Positions 7,075 to 17,324 of a DNA stretch of 64,000 nucleotides are shown piece by piece; the stretch's first letter is position 1, and each line of letters opens with the position of its first letter. The DNA lies in assembly GCF_012726345.1 (NCBI RefSeq), contig NZ_PTXN01000016.1, forward strand, positions 32,807 through 96,806, given 5' to 3'. The notes below the pieces were generated by a model. The model searched no databases. It had not been told where the DNA came from and worked only from the letters and a program-made list of their open reading frames with translations. This DNA comes from Marinomonas sp. UCMA 3892. GTDB lineage: Bacteria; Pseudomonadota; Gammaproteobacteria; Pseudomonadales; Marinomonadaceae. Made by a program: the position numbers and the translations under genes.

Positions 7075-10000
7075 ATGGCTCAGTTTTTCATTCATCGCCC
7101 CATATTTGCTTGGGTGCTTGCCTTATTTATTATTTTGGGTGGTGTATTGTCAATTCCACAATTGCCGATCGCTCGTTATCCATCTATTGCTCCTCCGTCA
7201 GTCAGTATTATGGCGACCTACCCTGGCGCGAATCCTCAGACAATGAATGATGCTGTTTTGAGTTTGATTGAACGCGAGCTTTCAGGCGTAAAGAATATGT
7301 TGTATTTCGAATCCTCAGCAGATGGCTCTGGATCCGCTTCTATTACGGTGACATTTAAGCCGGGTACAGATCCTAAGTTGGCTCAGGTCGATGTGCAAAA
7401 CAAGATTAAAGCAGTTGAAGCACGTCTACCTCAGGCAGTTCGTCAAAATGGCTTGAGTGTCGAATCAGCAACGTCGAGCTTTCTTATGATCGTCGGCCTT
7501 AAATCCGATGATGGGCGTTTTACTGAAACGTCGTTGAGTGACTATATGTCACGCAATCTGTTGGAAGAGTTTCGTCGCATCGATGGTGTAGGTAATGTAC
7601 AGCTGTTTGGTTCTGAGCAGGCAATGAGGATCTGGGTAGACCCAAATAAGTTGACGTCTTATGGTTTGACTATGGCAGATCTAACGACTGCTATTACTCA
7701 GCAAAATACACAAATTGCTCCTGGTAGTGTTGGTGCGTCGCCTTCAGTAATTGGACAGCGAGTTACTGTGCCGTTGACTGTTCAAGGGCAATTGAGCTCA
7801 CCTGAAGAGTTTGCCAGTATTGTCGTGAGAGCTCGCACAGACGGTTCGAAAATTGTGTTGAGTGATGTCGCGAGAGTTGAGATAGGGGCCCAATCTTACG
7901 GCTTTAGTAATCGTGAAAATGGCAAAGTATCCACTTCGGCGGCTATTCAATTGGCTCCTGGCGCTAACGCTGTTAGTACCTCAAATAAGGTGTTGGCTCG
8001 TATGGAAGAGTTGGGGCGAACCATGCCGGCAGGTATGAGTTACTCCATCCCTTTTAACACGGCACCTTTTGTCAAAGTTTCGATTGAGAAAGTAATTTAT
8101 ACCCTACTTGAGGCGATGGCGTTGGTATTCCTTGTGATGTTTTTGTTTTTGCAGAACATTCGCTATACCTTAATTCCAGCAATCGTTGCGCCGATTGCTT
8201 TATTGGGAACTTTCTCAATTATGCTGTTGGCAGGCTTTTCTATCAACGTGTTGACGATGTTTGGCATGGTGCTGGCCATTGGCATTATTGTCGATGATGC
8301 GATTGTTGTGGTGGAAAATGTCGAGCGGATTATGGCTAAAGAAGGGTTGAGTCCGAAGGATGCGACAGTCAAGGCAATGAGGCAGATAACTGGTGCGGTG
8401 GTTAGTATTACTTTAGTGTTAACCGCAGTATTTATTCCTATGGCTTTTGCTAGTGGTTCTGTTGGAGTGATTTATCAGCAGTTTTCACTTTCCATGGCCG
8501 TGTCTATTTTGTTTTCCGCATTTTTGGCTTTGACTCTTACACCAGCGCTTTGTGCTACCTTGCTTAAACCTCACACAGAGAAAGACTTTAAGAAAACAGG
8601 GTTCTTTGGTTGGTTCAATCGAACGTTTGATAGTATGACGAAAGGCTACGTTTCTTGTGTTGGTAAGTTGGTAGCCCGAACAGGGCGAATGATGATGATC
8701 TTTATAGTTATCGTAGCTATATTAATTCTCGCTTTACGACAGTTACCGACGTCATTTTTACCGGAAGAAGATCAGGGTTATTTCATGACGACCATTCAGT
8801 TGCCTGCTGACGCGACTAGCGAACGTACGTTGGATGTAGTGGAAGTGTTTGAAGAGTATATCGCTTCGCGTCCTGCTATTGCGTCTAATCTATCTATTTT
8901 AGGTTTTGGTTTTTCTGGTTCAGGTTCGAACGCAGCGATGGCCTTTACTGTTCTAAAAGATTGGAAAGATAGAGAATATACTACTTTGCAAGAAGAGGTA
9001 TCTCTTGCGCAGCAGGCTATGGTGGATATTTCTGAAGGCTCAGCGATGAGTCTAATGCCTCCAGCAATCGATGAGTTAGATACTAGCTCAGGCTTCTCTA
9101 TGCGTTTGCAGGATCGTGCCAATCGAGGCTATGAGGCATTAAAAGAAGCGGAAACAAAACTGCTTACGTTGGCGGCACAAAGTAAGGTTGTGACTGGTGT
9201 CTATCCAGATGGTTTACCTTCGGGTGTAAGTATTCAGCTGAATATTAATCGCCTTAAAGCAGAGGCCATGGGGGTGTCGTTCAGCAGTATTAGTGACACG
9301 CTTTCTACGGCGATGGGATCAACTTATGTTAGTGATTTTCCAAATGCGGGGCGCATGCAGCAGGTTATTTTACAAGCCGATGCATCGGCACGAATGCAGA
9401 TAGAAGATGTGCTTAACCTATACGTGCGCAATATTAGTGGTGGCATGGTTCCTCTATCAGAAGTGGTTACTCCGGTTTGGACAGAAACGCCTTTGCAGTT
9501 AACTCGCTATCAAGGTTTTCCAGCAATACGCATTTCTGGTGCGGCAGCAGCAGGCTTTTCTAGTGGTGATGCCATGCAGGAAATGGAGCGTTTAGTGGAT
9601 CAATTGCCAGCAGGCTTTGCGGTTGCTTGGAGTGGGCAGTCACTTCAAGAGCGCCAGTCGTCATCTCAAGCTCCTCTATTAATGGCGTTATCCATGTTGG
9701 TGGTGTTTTTGGTATTGGCCGCATTGTATGAAAGTTGGTCTATCCCGCTTTCTGTTATGTTGGTTGTGCCACTTGGTTTGCTTGGTGCGGTTATCGCCGT
9801 TCTGCTTCGTGAGATGCCAAATGATGTTTTCTTTAAAGTTGGTATGATTACGGTGATTGGTCTTTCTGCCAAAAACGCGATCTTAATTGTTGAGTTTGCT
9901 AAGCAGTTGCGTGAACAAGGGGAGGGGCTGATTGAGTCAGCTATGATTGCTGCTCGTCTTAGGTTGCGCCCTATTTTAATGACATCTCTTGCCTTTGGTT

Positions 10001-10182
10001 TGGGAGTTGTTCCCTTAGTGATTGCTTCTGGGGCCAGTGCTGAAACACAGCGCGCGATTGGTACTGGAGTATTGGGTGGGATTATCAGTGCGACCGTATT
10101 GGCCGTCTTCTTCGTTCCCGTGTTTTTTGTTTTTGTAATAGGGCTTCAAGAGCGCATTAGCCGATGGCGAGCATTGGATTAA
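7075..10182 (+). CDS. RND multidrug efflux transporter (AdeB/AcrB-like)
   Basis: An inner-membrane proton/drug antiporter of about 1035 residues, the normal AcrB-family size. The N terminus MAQFFIHRPIFAWV is the family signature. The proton-relay aspartates are present in GIIVDDAIVVVENV (TM4) and the lysine in GLSAKNAILIVEF (TM10). The AGGAAG ribosome binding site at 7062-7067 is 7 bases from the ATG at 7075 and only 1 base from the ATG at 7069, so 7075 is the better start. It is cotranscribed with the fusion protein, and no outer-membrane channel follows. Substrates are unknown. Confidence 0.95.
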   Translation: MAQFFIHRPIFAWVLALFIILGGVLSIPQLPIARYPSIAPPSVSIMATYPGANPQTMNDAVLSLIERELSGVKNMLYFESSADGSGSASITVTFKPGTDPKLAQVDVQNKIKAVEARLPQAVRQNGLSVESATSSFLMIVGLKSDDGRFTETSLSDYMSRNLLEEFRRIDGVGNVQLFGSEQAMRIWVDPNKLTSYGLTMADLTTAITQQNTQIAPGSVGASPSVIGQRVTVPLTVQGQLSSPEEFASIVVRARTDGSKIVLSDVARVEIGAQSYGFSNRENGKVSTSAAIQLAPGANAVSTSNKVLARMEELGRTMPAGMSYSIPFNTAPFVKVSIEKVIYTLLEAMALVFLVMFLFLQNIRYTLIPAIVAPIALLGTFSIMLLAGFSINVLTMFGMVLAIGIIVDDAIVVVENVERIMAKEGLSPKDATVKAMRQITGAVVSITLVLTAVFIPMAFASGSVGVIYQQFSLSMAVSILFSAFLALTLTPALCATLLKPHTEKDFKKTGFFGWFNRTFDSMTKGYVSCVGKLVARTGRMMMIFIVIVAILILALRQLPTSFLPEEDQGYFMTTIQLPADATSERTLDVVEVFEEYIASRPAIASNLSILGFGFSGSGSNAAMAFTVLKDWKDREYTTLQEEVSLAQQAMVDISEGSAMSLMPPAIDELDTSSGFSMRLQDRANRGYEALKEAETKLLTLAAQSKVVTGVYPDGLPSGVSIQLNINRLKAEAMGVSFSSISDTLSTAMGSTYVSDFPNAGRMQQVILQADASARMQIEDVLNLYVRNISGGMVPLSEVVTPVWTETPLQLTRYQGFPAIRISGAAAAGFSSGDAMQEMERLVDQLPAGFAVAWSGQSLQERQSSSQAPLLMALSMLVVFLVLAALYESWSIPLSVMLVVPLGLLGAVIAVLLREMPNDVFFKVGMITVIGLSAKNAILIVEFAKQLREQGEGLIESAMIAARLRLRPILMTSLAFGLGVVPLVIASGASAETQRAIGTGVLGGIISATVLAVFFVPVFFVFVIGLQERISRWRALD

Positions 10183-10209
10183 ATTATTTTTGAGTTGCTG
10201 GATAATAAG

Positions 10210-10234
10210 CCCGCTCATACAGGGTGTGAGTGGG
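10210..10234. terminator. Hairpin after the efflux operon
   Basis: CCCGCTCA and TGAGTGGG form an 8-bp stem (one G-T pair) between two convergent genes. The trailing T-run is poor, so it is a weak terminator candidate. Confidence 0.45.
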
Positions 10235-10251
10235 TTGTGTGGTTTTGAGTG

Positions 10252-11094
10252 TTACGCCTTTGTATAAAGGTTGCTTGCTTGCCGGGCTCTTTCTTCTTCA
10301 CTAATCGGGTTTCCTTCAATTGGTTTGAAATGACCAACAAACAATAAGCCAATTTGACTATCTCCTAAAACAACAGGTGTTAAAGTGTTGTTTTTTGCTC
10401 TCCAAATACGTAAGCCAAAAGTATGAGGTGAAAAAGAGTCTTCGCCCATTACTTTACTTTGATTGATGTGTGTATAAAGTGGTGATAATTGGTCTGGCTC
10501 GCCATCTTGATCAAGTAGTATGTGATAGTGAGTGATTTGCTGTTCGAGAAATTCAGGCGGATAGGGGGTGCGTAATACTGGTAGCCAGTTTTCCTTAGGG
10601 GACGTGTAAAAAATGCTTGGTGCTTCCGGTGAGCCATTATGAGGTGACAATAATACGGTCATCTCTACAGGAATACCGTAAGACGGCTTTACTGGGATAT
10701 GGAATATTAGTTGTTTGGCTGGTGGCCGCTGTAGTACTTCTGGTGCAACATATTCTACTGATTTGTTGTCCTTCTCTTTTGTCATTGGAGGGACTTGTAG
10801 AAAGAGTTTCCAATCTTTTGTGTCTAAATTAAGTTCTTCTGGAGAATGCAGATGCGCATTACCGTTTATAAGATGACTTAATACATGTTCAATAAGGTTG
10901 GCAAAAACACTTGTTGATGCAGTGAGTGGGGATTTGTTTTGACTATCTAGATGTATTTCCTTTACTTGGTGCGCAGCGGAACTTAAGTCGACAGAGTCTT
11001 TATTGCTGATTACAGGGCGATATTTAGCTCTAGAAATCAACTTTTTCTCGTTCGGTTGAGTGCTTGCTCTATTTAACGCCTCTATAAATAGCAT
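10252..11094 (-). CDS. Uncharacterised protein, 280 residues
   Basis: I do not recognise this protein. It has no signal peptide, membrane segment or metal-binding cluster. The N-terminal third (about 1-70) is polar and low in complexity. The remainder looks folded, with a proline-rich FHIPVKPSYGIPVEMTVLL segment and a C-terminal FGLRIWRAKNNTLTPVVLG and IGLLFVGHF stretch, probably beta-rich. A good AAAGGAG ribosome binding site precedes the ATG. It lies alone between a convergent efflux operon and yhbY, from which a long inverted repeat separates it. It reads like a real gene, but no function can be assigned. Confidence 0.65.
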   Translation of the reverse strand: MLFIEALNRASTQPNEKKLISRAKYRPVISNKDSVDLSSAAHQVKEIHLDSQNKSPLTASTSVFANLIEHVLSHLINGNAHLHSPEELNLDTKDWKLFLQVPPMTKEKDNKSVEYVAPEVLQRPPAKQLIFHIPVKPSYGIPVEMTVLLSPHNGSPEAPSIFYTSPKENWLPVLRTPYPPEFLEQQITHYHILLDQDGEPDQLSPLYTHINQSKVMGEDSFSPHTFGLRIWRAKNNTLTPVVLGDSQIGLLFVGHFKPIEGNPISEEERARQASNLYTKA

Positions 11095-11149
11095 GGTACG
11101 ACTCCTTTGTTAGCTGTCAAAGGTATCGGCCGTAATTTTGAAGAGTTTA

Positions 11150-11186
11150 GAGATAGTCTGTTTTTTAAACAAAAAAGACTATCTCT
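11150..11186. terminator. Inverted repeat between yhbY and the 280-residue gene
   Basis: AGAGATAGTC at 11150-11159 and GACTATCTCT at 11177-11186 form a perfect 10-bp stem. The intervening TGTTTTTTAAACAAAAAA can pair further. It lies just past the yhbY stop on the minus strand, so it probably ends yhbY transcription, although no T-run follows the outer stem. Confidence 0.5.
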
Positions 11187-11196
11187 AAGTTTTGTT

Positions 11197-11499
11197 TTAA
11201 CGAAGTAAGTTGGACAGCTTTGGATTTGGTTTTAAGGCTGCGCGGTAGAAAAGTGCTACTTTACCAATGGTTTGTACGGTTTCAGACTTCATTATTTTAT
11301 TGATTTCTTCAATCAATGCGGTGCGAACTTCGCGATCCGTAATACTGATGCGTATTTTAATCAGTTCGTGATCTTCAAGAGCACGATCGATTTCAGTGAG
11401 AACGGTTTCTGTTAAACCGTTGCCCGCAATCATAACCACAGGATTAAGTGCGTGGCCGATTAGGCGATATTGCTTTTTTTGGGCGTTTGTAAGACTCAT
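11197..11499 (-). CDS. yhbY: CRM-domain RNA-binding protein YhbY
   Basis: A 100-residue single CRM (CRS1/YhbY) domain protein associated with pre-50S ribosomal particles. The family signature is visible: KKQYRLIGHALNPVVMIAGNGLT at the N terminus (with the GxxG-type loop GNGL) and ELIKIRIS in the middle. It is divergent from rlmE, itself a 50S rRNA methyltransferase, an arrangement common in gammaproteobacteria. The C-terminal tail after ALFYRA is short. Confidence 0.93.
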   Translation of the reverse strand: MSLTNAQKKQYRLIGHALNPVVMIAGNGLTETVLTEIDRALEDHELIKIRISITDREVRTALIEEINKIMKSETVQTIGKVALFYRAALKPNPKLSNLLR

Positions 11500-11533
11500 A
11501 GTAAAAATTTCTCATATTAGTTGACCCTCTTTA

Positions 11534-11563
11534 TTGGAGGCTTTAGAGGTTAAGCGATATTAT
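11534..11563 (+). promoter_or_regulatory. Candidate promoter for rlmE-ftsH
   Basis: TTGGAG (11534-11539), an 18-bp spacer and TATTAT (11558-11563) lie 36 bp before the rlmE GTG. Confidence 0.4.
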
Positions 11564-11598
11564 AGCGGAATATTGACTGATTTAGGTATGATGAAAAC

Positions 11599-12219
11599 GT
11601 GGCAAGATCAAAAAGTAGTAATAATTGGATGAAGGAACATTTTGACGATCCGTATGTCAAAAAATCCCAACAAGATGGTTATCGCTCTAGAGCGAGTTAT
11701 AAGCTGATAGAAATTAACGATAAGGATAAGTTGTTTAAGCCAGCTATGCGTGTTGTTGATCTTGGTGCCGCTCCTGGTGGTTGGTCTCAAGTAGCAGCAA
11801 AGCTGGTGGGCGATCACGGGACGATTGTTGCTTCTGATATTTTGGAAATGGCGCCTTTGCCTGGTGTAAGTTTTGTTCAGGGGGATTTTACTGAGCAAGA
11901 AGTGTACGAGGCTATTTTGGCTGAAATTGGAGATAAAAAAGCAGATCTTGTAATTTCAGATATGGCCCCCAATATGAGTGGTAACAGTTCTTCTGATCAG
12001 CCACAGGCTATGTATCTTGTAGAACTTGCCTTGGATATGGCGGCTCAAGTGTTACGTCCAGGTGGAAATTTTCTGGTAAAAGTGTTTCAGGGGGAGGGAT
12101 TTGAAGAATATCTCAAAACCATGCGGGCTCAATTTGACTCCGTAGTGACGCGTAAACCGGATGCATCGCGAGCAAGAAGTCGCGAAGTTTACTTATTAGG
12201 AAGACAATATAAAGGTTAA
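11599..12219 (+). CDS. rlmE: 23S rRNA 2'-O-ribose U2552 methyltransferase RlmE (FtsJ/RrmJ)
   Basis: Methylates U2552 in the A-loop of 23S rRNA late in 50S assembly. It is 206 residues, as expected, with a GTG start giving [15 protein letters not shown]. The SAM-binding motif [15 protein letters not shown] (about 48-62) and the catalytic K-D-K-E residues (K near 41, D in VISDMAPN, K in FLVKVFQG, E in SREVYLLG) are all present. It is immediately upstream of ftsH, as in many gammaproteobacteria. Confidence 0.96.
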   Translation: MARSKSSNNWMKEHFDDPYVKKSQQDGYRSRASYKLIEINDKDKLFKPAMRVVDLGAAPGGWSQVAAKLVGDHGTIVASDILEMAPLPGVSFVQGDFTEQEVYEAILAEIGDKKADLVISDMAPNMSGNSSSDQPQAMYLVELALDMAAQVLRPGGNFLVKVFQGEGFEEYLKTMRAQFDSVVTRKPDASRARSREVYLLGRQYKG

Positions 12220-12279
12220 TGGGATATGTTCTGGTATGATTACTAGGAACATTTAAAATAACCGTTAAGAGGTGTGCTC

Positions 12280-14268
12280 TTGAACGATATGCTGAAAAAT
12301 ATACTGTTGTGGTTGGTGATAGCTGCTGTACTACTAACTGTGTTTAATAACTTTAATACGACATCTGACACAAATCGAATTTCTTATTCTGAGTTTGTGA
12401 AAGAAGTCCAAGATGGCCGTATAGCTAAAGTTGTTGTTGATGGTTATACCATTAGCGGCAGCCGAACTAGTGGTGACACTTTTGATACTGTGCGTCCAGC
12501 GGCAGCTGATCCAAAAATAATGGATGATTTGCTTAGCAATAATGTGATTGTTGAAGGGCGTATGCCTGAACAGCAAAGTATTTGGACTCAACTATTAGTT
12601 GCCAGTTTTCCTATTCTTCTTATTCTTGCCATCTTCATGTTTTTCATGCGCCAAATGCAAGGCGGTGGTGGCGGCAAGGGCGGCCCGATGTCTTTTGGTA
12701 AATCCAAAGCACGCCTTTTGCCTGAAGATCAAATTAAAACAACTTTTGCAGATGTCGCAGGTTGTGACGAAGCAAAAGAAGATACCTCAGAGTTGGTGGA
12801 TTTTCTTCGCGAGCCAAGTAAATTTCAGCGACTAGGCGGTAAAATACCTCGTGGTATCTTGATGTGCGGGCCTCCAGGTACGGGTAAAACCTTGCTGGCT
12901 AAAGCCATTGCCGGTGAAGCAAAAGTACCATTTTTTACTATTTCTGGTTCTGACTTTGTTGAAATGTTTGTTGGTGTGGGTGCGTCTCGTGTTCGTGATA
13001 TGTTTGAACAGGCGAAGAAGCACGCACCATGCATTATCTTTATCGATGAGATTGATGCTGTTGGTCGTAACCGTGGTTCCGGTATGGGTGGTGGTAACGA
13101 TGAACGTGAGCAGACATTAAACCAGTTATTGGTTGAGATGGATGGTTTCGAAGGTAACGAAGGTATTATCGTTATTGCTGCGACAAACCGTCCAGATGTC
13201 TTGGATCCAGCTTTGCTGCGTCCTGGTCGTTTTGATCGTCAAGTGCAAGTAGGTTTGCCTGACATTCGTGGTCGCGAACAGATTCTAAAAGTGCATTTGC
13301 GCAAAGTACCTTGTGACGATGATGTGGAACCAAAAAACATTGCTCGTGGTACGCCAGGTTTCTCTGGTGCTGATTTGGCGAACTTAGTTAACGAAGCAGC
13401 CTTGTTTGCGGCTCGTTCTAATCGCAGATTAGTAAATATGGAGCAGCTTGAGTTAGCAAAAGACAAAATTCTCATGGGTGCTGAACGTAAAACCATGGTG
13501 ATGAGTGATAAAGAGAAGCTTAATACTGCTTATCATGAGGCTGGTCATACCATTATTGGTTACTTGATGCCAGAGCATGATCCAGTATACAAAGTGTCTA
13601 TTATTCCTCGTGGTCGTGCGCTTGGTGTCACTATGTATTTGCCTGAAGAAGATAAATACAGCATTAGTAAGCGTGGCCTAGAAAGTCAGGTTTGTAGTTT
13701 GTACGGTGGCCGTATTGCTGAAGAAATGATTCATGGCTTTGATGGTGTTTCTACTGGTGCATCAAACGATATTGAGCGCGCAACTAGTATAGCCCGCAAC
13801 ATGGTCACTAAGTGGGGGTTGTCTGAAAAGCTTGGCCCGTTCGCCTATGAAGAAGATGATAATAATGGTGGCTACATTTCTGGGCCAACTGGAAGTAAAG
13901 CAAACTATTTCTCGCCTGAAACGGGTAAGATTATAGATGCTGAGGTTCAAGATATTATTACTCGCTGCTATGCCAAAGCGACTCATATTTTAGAGGAAAA
14001 CCGTTCTAAACTTGATGTTATGGCAGAAGCCTTGATGCAATATGAGACCATTGATGCCAAGCAGATCAAAGAAATTATGGATGGAAAGAAGCCTTCTGCT
14101 CCGGAAGGTTGGTCTGACCCTAGTGCAAATACTCCGAAAGGTGGCGCTAATCAAGAAATTGATGAAGTGGATGCTACATCAGATGTTAGTGCTTCGGAGA
14201 ATGGCACAGACTCTGAAAATGTGGATTCTAATTCAGGGCAGACTTCACCTAAACCTGCAGGTGAATAA
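12280..14268 (+). CDS. ftsH: ATP-dependent zinc metalloprotease FtsH
   Basis: A membrane-anchored AAA+ protease that degrades misfolded membrane proteins and regulators such as LpxC and sigma-32. Two N-terminal transmembrane helices ([14 protein letters not shown] and [12 protein letters not shown]) flank a periplasmic domain. Walker A GPPGTGKT, Walker B FIDEID, the SRH region and the zinc site HEAGH (about 418-422) are intact. An AAGAGG ribosome binding site at 12267-12272 sits 7 bases before a TTG at 12280, giving a 662-residue protein; GTG 12274 would be too close to it and ATG 12289 is also possible. The C-terminal tail is acidic and Ser/Asn-rich. Confidence 0.96.
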   Translation: MNDMLKNILLWLVIAAVLLTVFNNFNTTSDTNRISYSEFVKEVQDGRIAKVVVDGYTISGSRTSGDTFDTVRPAAADPKIMDDLLSNNVIVEGRMPEQQSIWTQLLVASFPILLILAIFMFFMRQMQGGGGGKGGPMSFGKSKARLLPEDQIKTTFADVAGCDEAKEDTSELVDFLREPSKFQRLGGKIPRGILMCGPPGTGKTLLAKAIAGEAKVPFFTISGSDFVEMFVGVGASRVRDMFEQAKKHAPCIIFIDEIDAVGRNRGSGMGGGNDEREQTLNQLLVEMDGFEGNEGIIVIAATNRPDVLDPALLRPGRFDRQVQVGLPDIRGREQILKVHLRKVPCDDDVEPKNIARGTPGFSGADLANLVNEAALFAARSNRRLVNMEQLELAKDKILMGAERKTMVMSDKEKLNTAYHEAGHTIIGYLMPEHDPVYKVSIIPRGRALGVTMYLPEEDKYSISKRGLESQVCSLYGGRIAEEMIHGFDGVSTGASNDIERATSIARNMVTKWGLSEKLGPFAYEEDDNNGGYISGPTGSKANYFSPETGKIIDAEVQDIITRCYAKATHILEENRSKLDVMAEALMQYETIDAKQIKEIMDGKKPSAPEGWSDPSANTPKGGANQEIDEVDATSDVSASENGTDSENVDSNSGQTSPKPAGE

Positions 14269-14302
14269 CCTTTCATTATTAACTGATTGATATGGCTTTT
14301 TC

Positions 14303-15136
14303 ATGTCGTTAATGCCTTTTGGGGACAAGTCGCTAGACTTGTCCCTTCCTCATGTAATGGGGATTCTAAATGTCACGCCAGATTCTTTTTCTGATGGTGG
14401 TGCTTTTAACTCTTTAGATAGTGCTTTGCGCCAGACTGAAAAGATGATTCAGGAAGGAGCTAGCATTGTTGATGTCGGTGGCGAGTCAACTCGCCCAGGT
14501 GCTTTGCCTGTATCGGTTCAGCAAGAGCTAGATCGAGTTTTGCCAATTGTAGCAGCCATAAAAAAACGTTTTGATATTGTGGTGTCGGTAGATACTAGTA
14601 CTACCGAGGTGATTGAGGGAGCCGCTCGTCTGGGTATGGGCTTAATCAATGATGTCAGGGCTCTTGAACGAGAGGGAGCACTGAATGCTGCGGCTCAAAC
14701 GGATTTGCCGATTTGCCTAATGCATATGAAAGGTATGCCGCAGACCATGCAAGATAAGCCAGATTATGCTTCGGTGGTTGATGAAGTATCGAGTTACTTA
14801 TTGTCTAGGGTTGATGCCTGTGAGTCGGCGGGAATTGCTCGGTCTCGCATTATTTTGGATCCTGGTATTGGGTTCGGAAAAACGTTGGCGCATAATTTAT
14901 CCTTGCTGAAGCACACCGAGCTATTCACTGGTATGGGCTTTGATGTCCTTATTGGTCTTTCGAGAAAAACTATGATTGGGGAGGCTTTGGGTCTGCCTGT
15001 TGAAGAGCGCTTATATGGCACTATGGGGGCAAATGCTTCTGCCTATTTGAAGGGGGCTCGTATTTTTAGGGTTCATGACGTTAGGCCGCATGTTGAAATG
15101 TTGGCGCTAATGTCTCGTATTGAGAGAGAGATTTAA
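14303..15136 (+). CDS. folP: Dihydropteroate synthase
   Basis: Condenses 6-hydroxymethyl-dihydropterin pyrophosphate with p-aminobenzoate in folate synthesis; it is the sulfonamide target. It is a 277-residue TIM barrel with the signatures [13 protein letters not shown] (about 21-33) and [10 protein letters not shown] (about 57-66), the pABA-side GFGKT and the C-terminal RVHDV. It follows ftsH by 34 bp, and its stop overlaps the glmM start by one base (TAATG), so translation of the two is probably coupled. This ftsH-folP-glmM order is conserved. Confidence 0.96.
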   Translation: MSLMPFGDKSLDLSLPHVMGILNVTPDSFSDGGAFNSLDSALRQTEKMIQEGASIVDVGGESTRPGALPVSVQQELDRVLPIVAAIKKRFDIVVSVDTSTTEVIEGAARLGMGLINDVRALEREGALNAAAQTDLPICLMHMKGMPQTMQDKPDYASVVDEVSSYLLSRVDACESAGIARSRIILDPGIGFGKTLAHNLSLLKHTELFTGMGFDVLIGLSRKTMIGEALGLPVEERLYGTMGANASAYLKGARIFRVHDVRPHVEMLALMSRIEREI

Positions 15137-16482
15137 TGCGCAAGTATTTTGGTACAGATGGAATTCGTGGGAAAGTTGGTACGACGCCAATTACGCCTGA
15201 GTTTATGCTTAAGCTTGGTTGGGCGGCTGGCCAGGTTTTTAAAGAAAATGATAAGAAAATTCTGATAGGGAAAGATACGCGTATTTCTGGTTACATGTTT
15301 GAGTCTGCGCTTGAGTCTGGCATTGTTGCGGCCGGTGCGGATGTGCGTTTAGTTGGTCCTATGCCAACGCCTGCGATTGCATATCTTACTCGCACATTCC
15401 GCGCAAGTGCAGGGATTGTTATTAGTGCCTCTCATAATCCTTATACTGATAATGGCATTAAGTTTTTTTCTGCTGAAGGTGGAAAAATCTCGGATGAGCT
15501 AGAAGAGCGGATTGAGTATTTTCTTGAGCAACCAATGGAAGTGGTTGAGTCAAGTCAAATTGGTCGTGCGAAACGTATTGATGATGCCGCAGGGCGCTAC
15601 ATTGAGTATTGTAAAGGTACGTTTCCTATTGGCTTGCAGTTAAGTGGTCTTAAAATCGTTGTCGATTGTGCTGATGGTGCTACCTATCACGTTGCACCTC
15701 GCGTGTTTTCAGAGTTAGGGGCTGAAGTTATATCGATTGGCGTTAATCCTGATGGATTGAATATTAATGAATTTAGTGGTGCGACTAAGCCTGAGTTGTT
15801 ACGCAAAAATGTGTTAGCTGAAGAAGCAGATCTTGGTATCGCGCTTGATGGTGATGGTGATCGCTTGATATTGGTGGATCGTCACGGTGTGGTGCGCGAT
15901 GGCGATGATATTCTATATATTATTGCCAATCACCTGATGCGTACTGGGCGTTTTAGCGGTGGTGTTGTTGGTACTCTGATGAGTAACTTCGGCTTGGAAT
16001 TGGCGTTCTCTGAAACGGGTATTGGCTTTAGTCGAGCTGCGGTTGGAGATAGGTATGTCAATGAAAAATTGATGCAGCACGGTTGGGTATTGGGTGGTGA
16101 GCCATCCGGGCATATCGTATGCCGCTCAATTACTACGACAGGCGATGGTATCATTGCTGCTCTTCAGGTGCTTCGTGCGATGGTTGAAGAGGGGAAGGCG
16201 CTTGATGAGCTTTTGGTTGGCTTGGTTAAATTTCCACAGAAGTTGAAAAATATTCGTGTGGCTAAGCGTTTTGTTCCAAATGAAGAGCCAACTTTGCAAA
16301 AAGCAATTGCCGTAGCAAATGAGCGCCTAAATGGCTTGGGTCGTGTATTGCTTAGGGCCTCTGGTACTGAACCTTTGATTCGAGTTATGGTCGAGGGTCG
16401 GGATAATGATACTGTAGATGAGCTTGTTGAATATTTAGTTGAAGAAGTTAATTCTGTCGTTTCAGCTAAAGCAGATACATAA
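15136..16482 (+). CDS. glmM: Phosphoglucosamine mutase
   Basis: Interconverts glucosamine-6-P and glucosamine-1-P on the way to UDP-GlcNAc for peptidoglycan and LPS. It is 448 residues. The N terminus is [15 protein letters not shown], the phosphoserine loop is ISASHNP (about 99-105), the metal loop DGDGDR lies near 240, and the sugar and phosphate loops GEPSGH and [12 protein letters not shown] are all present. It is translationally coupled to folP and followed by a GC-rich hairpin without a T-run before tpiA. Confidence 0.97.
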   Translation: MRKYFGTDGIRGKVGTTPITPEFMLKLGWAAGQVFKENDKKILIGKDTRISGYMFESALESGIVAAGADVRLVGPMPTPAIAYLTRTFRASAGIVISASHNPYTDNGIKFFSAEGGKISDELEERIEYFLEQPMEVVESSQIGRAKRIDDAAGRYIEYCKGTFPIGLQLSGLKIVVDCADGATYHVAPRVFSELGAEVISIGVNPDGLNINEFSGATKPELLRKNVLAEEADLGIALDGDGDRLILVDRHGVVRDGDDILYIIANHLMRTGRFSGGVVGTLMSNFGLELAFSETGIGFSRAAVGDRYVNEKLMQHGWVLGGEPSGHIVCRSITTTGDGIIAALQVLRAMVEEGKALDELLVGLVKFPQKLKNIRVAKRFVPNEEPTLQKAIAVANERLNGLGRVLLRASGTEPLIRVMVEGRDNDTVDELVEYLVEEVNSVVSAKADT

Positions 16483-16526
16483 AACGAATTTTATGTATCG
16501 AATGACAATAAATACTTGAAACCAAA

Positions 16527-16550
16527 GCGCCCATTCCATAGAATGGGCGC
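16527..16550 (+). other. Perfect hairpin in the glmM-tpiA spacer
   Basis: GCGCCCATTC, loop CATA and GAATGGGCGC form a perfect 10-bp stem 22 bp before the tpiA start. There is no following T-run, so it is more likely an mRNA-processing or stability element than a terminator. Confidence 0.6.
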
Positions 16551-16571
16551 CTCGAATTTAGGGGTTAGGAT

Positions 16572-17321
16572 ATGATTCGTCAGAAAATAGTGGCTGGTAA
16601 CTGGAAAATGAATGGCTCGAAAGAGTCTATTGTTTCACTGATTAGCGGTTTGCTTGAGATGGACAGTTCTAGCTCTGAAGTGGTTGTTGCTCCATCTTTT
16701 CCCTATTTGTCGCAAGTTGATGGTTTGATATCTGCTAGTAGCATAGTTTTAGCTGCGCAGAATGTTAGCCAGGAAGTAAAGGGCGCCTTTACAGGTGAAG
16801 TGTCTACTTCTATGTTGGGTGACTTTGGGGTTAAGTATGTGTTGCTTGGTCATTCAGAGAGACGTTCTCTTTATGGTGAAACAAATGAGCTTGTCGCTTC
16901 TAAAGTGAAAACTGTTTTAGATTCTGGTTTAACCCCGATGCTGTGTATCGGTGAAACATTGGCGGAACGAGAGTCAGGTAAAACGCTAGAGATTTGCGAA
17001 CAGCAACTTCAAGCTGTCATTGATCTTGTGGGGATTGCCTCTTTTGAGCAGTTGGTTATTGCTTATGAGCCGGTGTGGGCAATAGGAACTGGCTTGTCAG
17101 CTAGTGCAGAACAGGCACAAGAGGTTCATGAATCTATTCGGTCTTTTTTAGCTAAATCATCTGAGTCTGTTTCTCAAAAAGTTCAGATTTTGTATGGTGG
17201 AAGTGTTAAAGCATCAACGAGCTCGGCTTTGTTTCAAATGCCTGATGTAGATGGTGCTCTTGTTGGTGGTGCATCTCTTGATGCAAAAGAATTTATCGCG
17301 ATTGTAAAAACAGCAGGTTAA
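16572..17321 (+). CDS. tpiA: Triosephosphate isomerase
   Basis: Interconverts dihydroxyacetone phosphate and glyceraldehyde-3-phosphate. It is 249 residues, as expected. The N-terminal AGNWKMNGS carries the active-site Asn and Lys, HSERR the catalytic His, and YEPVWAIGTG the catalytic Glu and flexible loop; LYGGSV is the phosphate-binding motif. The 3-bp gap to secG suggests cotranscription, a common order in this group. Confidence 0.97.
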   Translation: MIRQKIVAGNWKMNGSKESIVSLISGLLEMDSSSSEVVVAPSFPYLSQVDGLISASSIVLAAQNVSQEVKGAFTGEVSTSMLGDFGVKYVLLGHSERRSLYGETNELVASKVKTVLDSGLTPMLCIGETLAERESGKTLEICEQQLQAVIDLVGIASFEQLVIAYEPVWAIGTGLSASAEQAQEVHESIRSFLAKSSESVSQKVQILYGGSVKASTSSALFQMPDVDGALVGGASLDAKEFIAIVKTAG

Positions 17322-17324
17322 TTA

